Source: Bacillota bacterium
GTDB lineage: Bacteria; Bacillota_A; Clostridia; Lachnospirales; Lachnospiraceae
Assembly: GCA_023443625.1 (NCBI GenBank)
Contig: JAEZTQ010000084.1
Location: 1 to 5,183 of the forward strand
Direction: 5' to 3'
Length of the DNA: 5,183 nt
Below are positions 5,038 to 5,183 of the stretch, one piece after another (position 1 is the first letter of the stretch; every line of letters starts with the position of its first letter). The notes beneath the pieces are model-generated. The model ran no database searches. It was not told the origin of the DNA and saw nothing but the letters and a program-made list of their open reading frames with translations. The position numbers and the translations under genes were made by a program.

Positions 5038-5183
5038 TGATACATCCTCCTTTTTAATACCTTTATCATGGATCTCTTTACGAATAAGCCATATTTTCAG
5101 GATACGGCAGGCCAGCTTATCCAGCGACTTAGAATTTGCCTTTTTATCCTCATCCATATTGAAAATATCCGAACGAATATAGC
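4648..5183 (-). CDS. cas8c: Type I-C large subunit Cas8c (Csd1), C-terminal part
   Basis: The frame is open to the right edge, giving 177 complete codons before the TAA. An ATG at 5157 is internal and has no ribosome site; codons upstream of it (Y-I-R-S-D-I-F-N) remain open, so the true start lies outside the window. YLAGCMMAVYAKIQEDALGD, STLSQHHLSKLSKG and QQSQFALGYYQQ are recognisable C-terminal Csd1 segments. The full family is around 600 residues, so less than a third is seen here. Cas8c recognises the PAM and helps open target DNA in Cascade; this C-terminal part is the helical region shared with the small subunit. The PAM-recognition portion is not visible. The gene directly precedes cas7c with a 3-nt gap. 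Confidence 0.95.
   Translation of the reverse strand, partial: YIRSDIFNMDEDKKANSKSLDKLACRILKIWLIRKEIHDKGIKKEDVSVKEDLNDQNTNSAYLAGCMMAVYAKIQEDALGDVGAGVIQRFYTSASTSPALVIGRLSTLSQHHLSKLSKGANIYYTNILADISAKVEGGFPKAMNLEQQSQFALGYYQQIAKIYKKKAKTETIENEED
5046..5052 (-). promoter_or_regulatory. Internal ribosome binding site for cas11c
   Basis: AAGGAGG on the minus strand, lying within the codons for Lys-Lys-Glu-Asp of cas8c, is followed by ATGTATCA and then the in-frame GTG at 5037. The eight-base gap is optimal. The ATG at 5045-5043 directly abuts the site and is out of frame, so it is an unlikely start. Confidence 0.75.

Noticed and set aside
5155..5157. ATG at 5157 as the start of a separate 169-residue gene
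   Set aside because: The frame stays open to the window edge and no ribosome site precedes this ATG; it is an internal Met of cas8c. The internal start with a real ribosome site is the GTG at 5037.

Overview
The window holds the adaptation and complex-forming half of a subtype I-C CRISPR-Cas locus, read entirely on the minus strand. From right to left it carries the 3' part of cas8c (cut by the window edge), cas7c, cas4, cas1, cas2, an AT-rich leader, an array of 19 repeats with 18 spacers plus one decayed outlying repeat, and the first 54 codons of an ISAs1-family transposase cut by the left edge. cas3 and cas5c, which normally precede cas8c, would lie beyond the right edge. The modest GC content, strong AGGAGG ribosome sites in front of most genes and protein character suggest a low-to-middle GC member of the Bacillota. 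The genus cannot be read from this sequence.

Right part (1686-5183): the cas genes are packed as one operon, with gaps of 3 and 1 nt and overlaps of 8 and 4 nt. Each gene has its ribosome site inside the end of the gene before it. Cas8c and Cas7c form the large subunit and backbone of the I-C Cascade complex. Cas4, Cas1 and Cas2 select and integrate new spacers. Inside the cas8c reading frame there is a seven-base Shine-Dalgarno sequence eight bases before an in-frame GTG at 5037. This predicts a separately translated 129-residue Cas11c small subunit, a gene that standard annotation would miss.

Middle (1503-1685): the leader separates cas2 from the first repeat. It has a candidate array promoter ending about 25 bp from the first repeat, an overlapping promoter-like pair on the other strand, and a 10-bp perfect inverted repeat. 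No terminator is visible between cas2 and the array.

Left part (1-1502): the array has 32-nt repeats with a 7-bp GC hairpin and an 11-nt 3' segment typical of I-C crRNA handles. Spacers are 32-36 nt. The repeats decay at the leader-distal end, as expected. One internal repeat has a single change at the base expected to lie just 5' of the Cas5c cut. The outermost relic (233-264) keeps its hairpin through wobble pairs while its handle is lost. Beyond it a mobile element borders the locus in the same orientation. This is a recognisable I-C system, not a new one. The parts most worth a second look are the internal cas11c start, the repeat variant and the hairpin-retaining relic.
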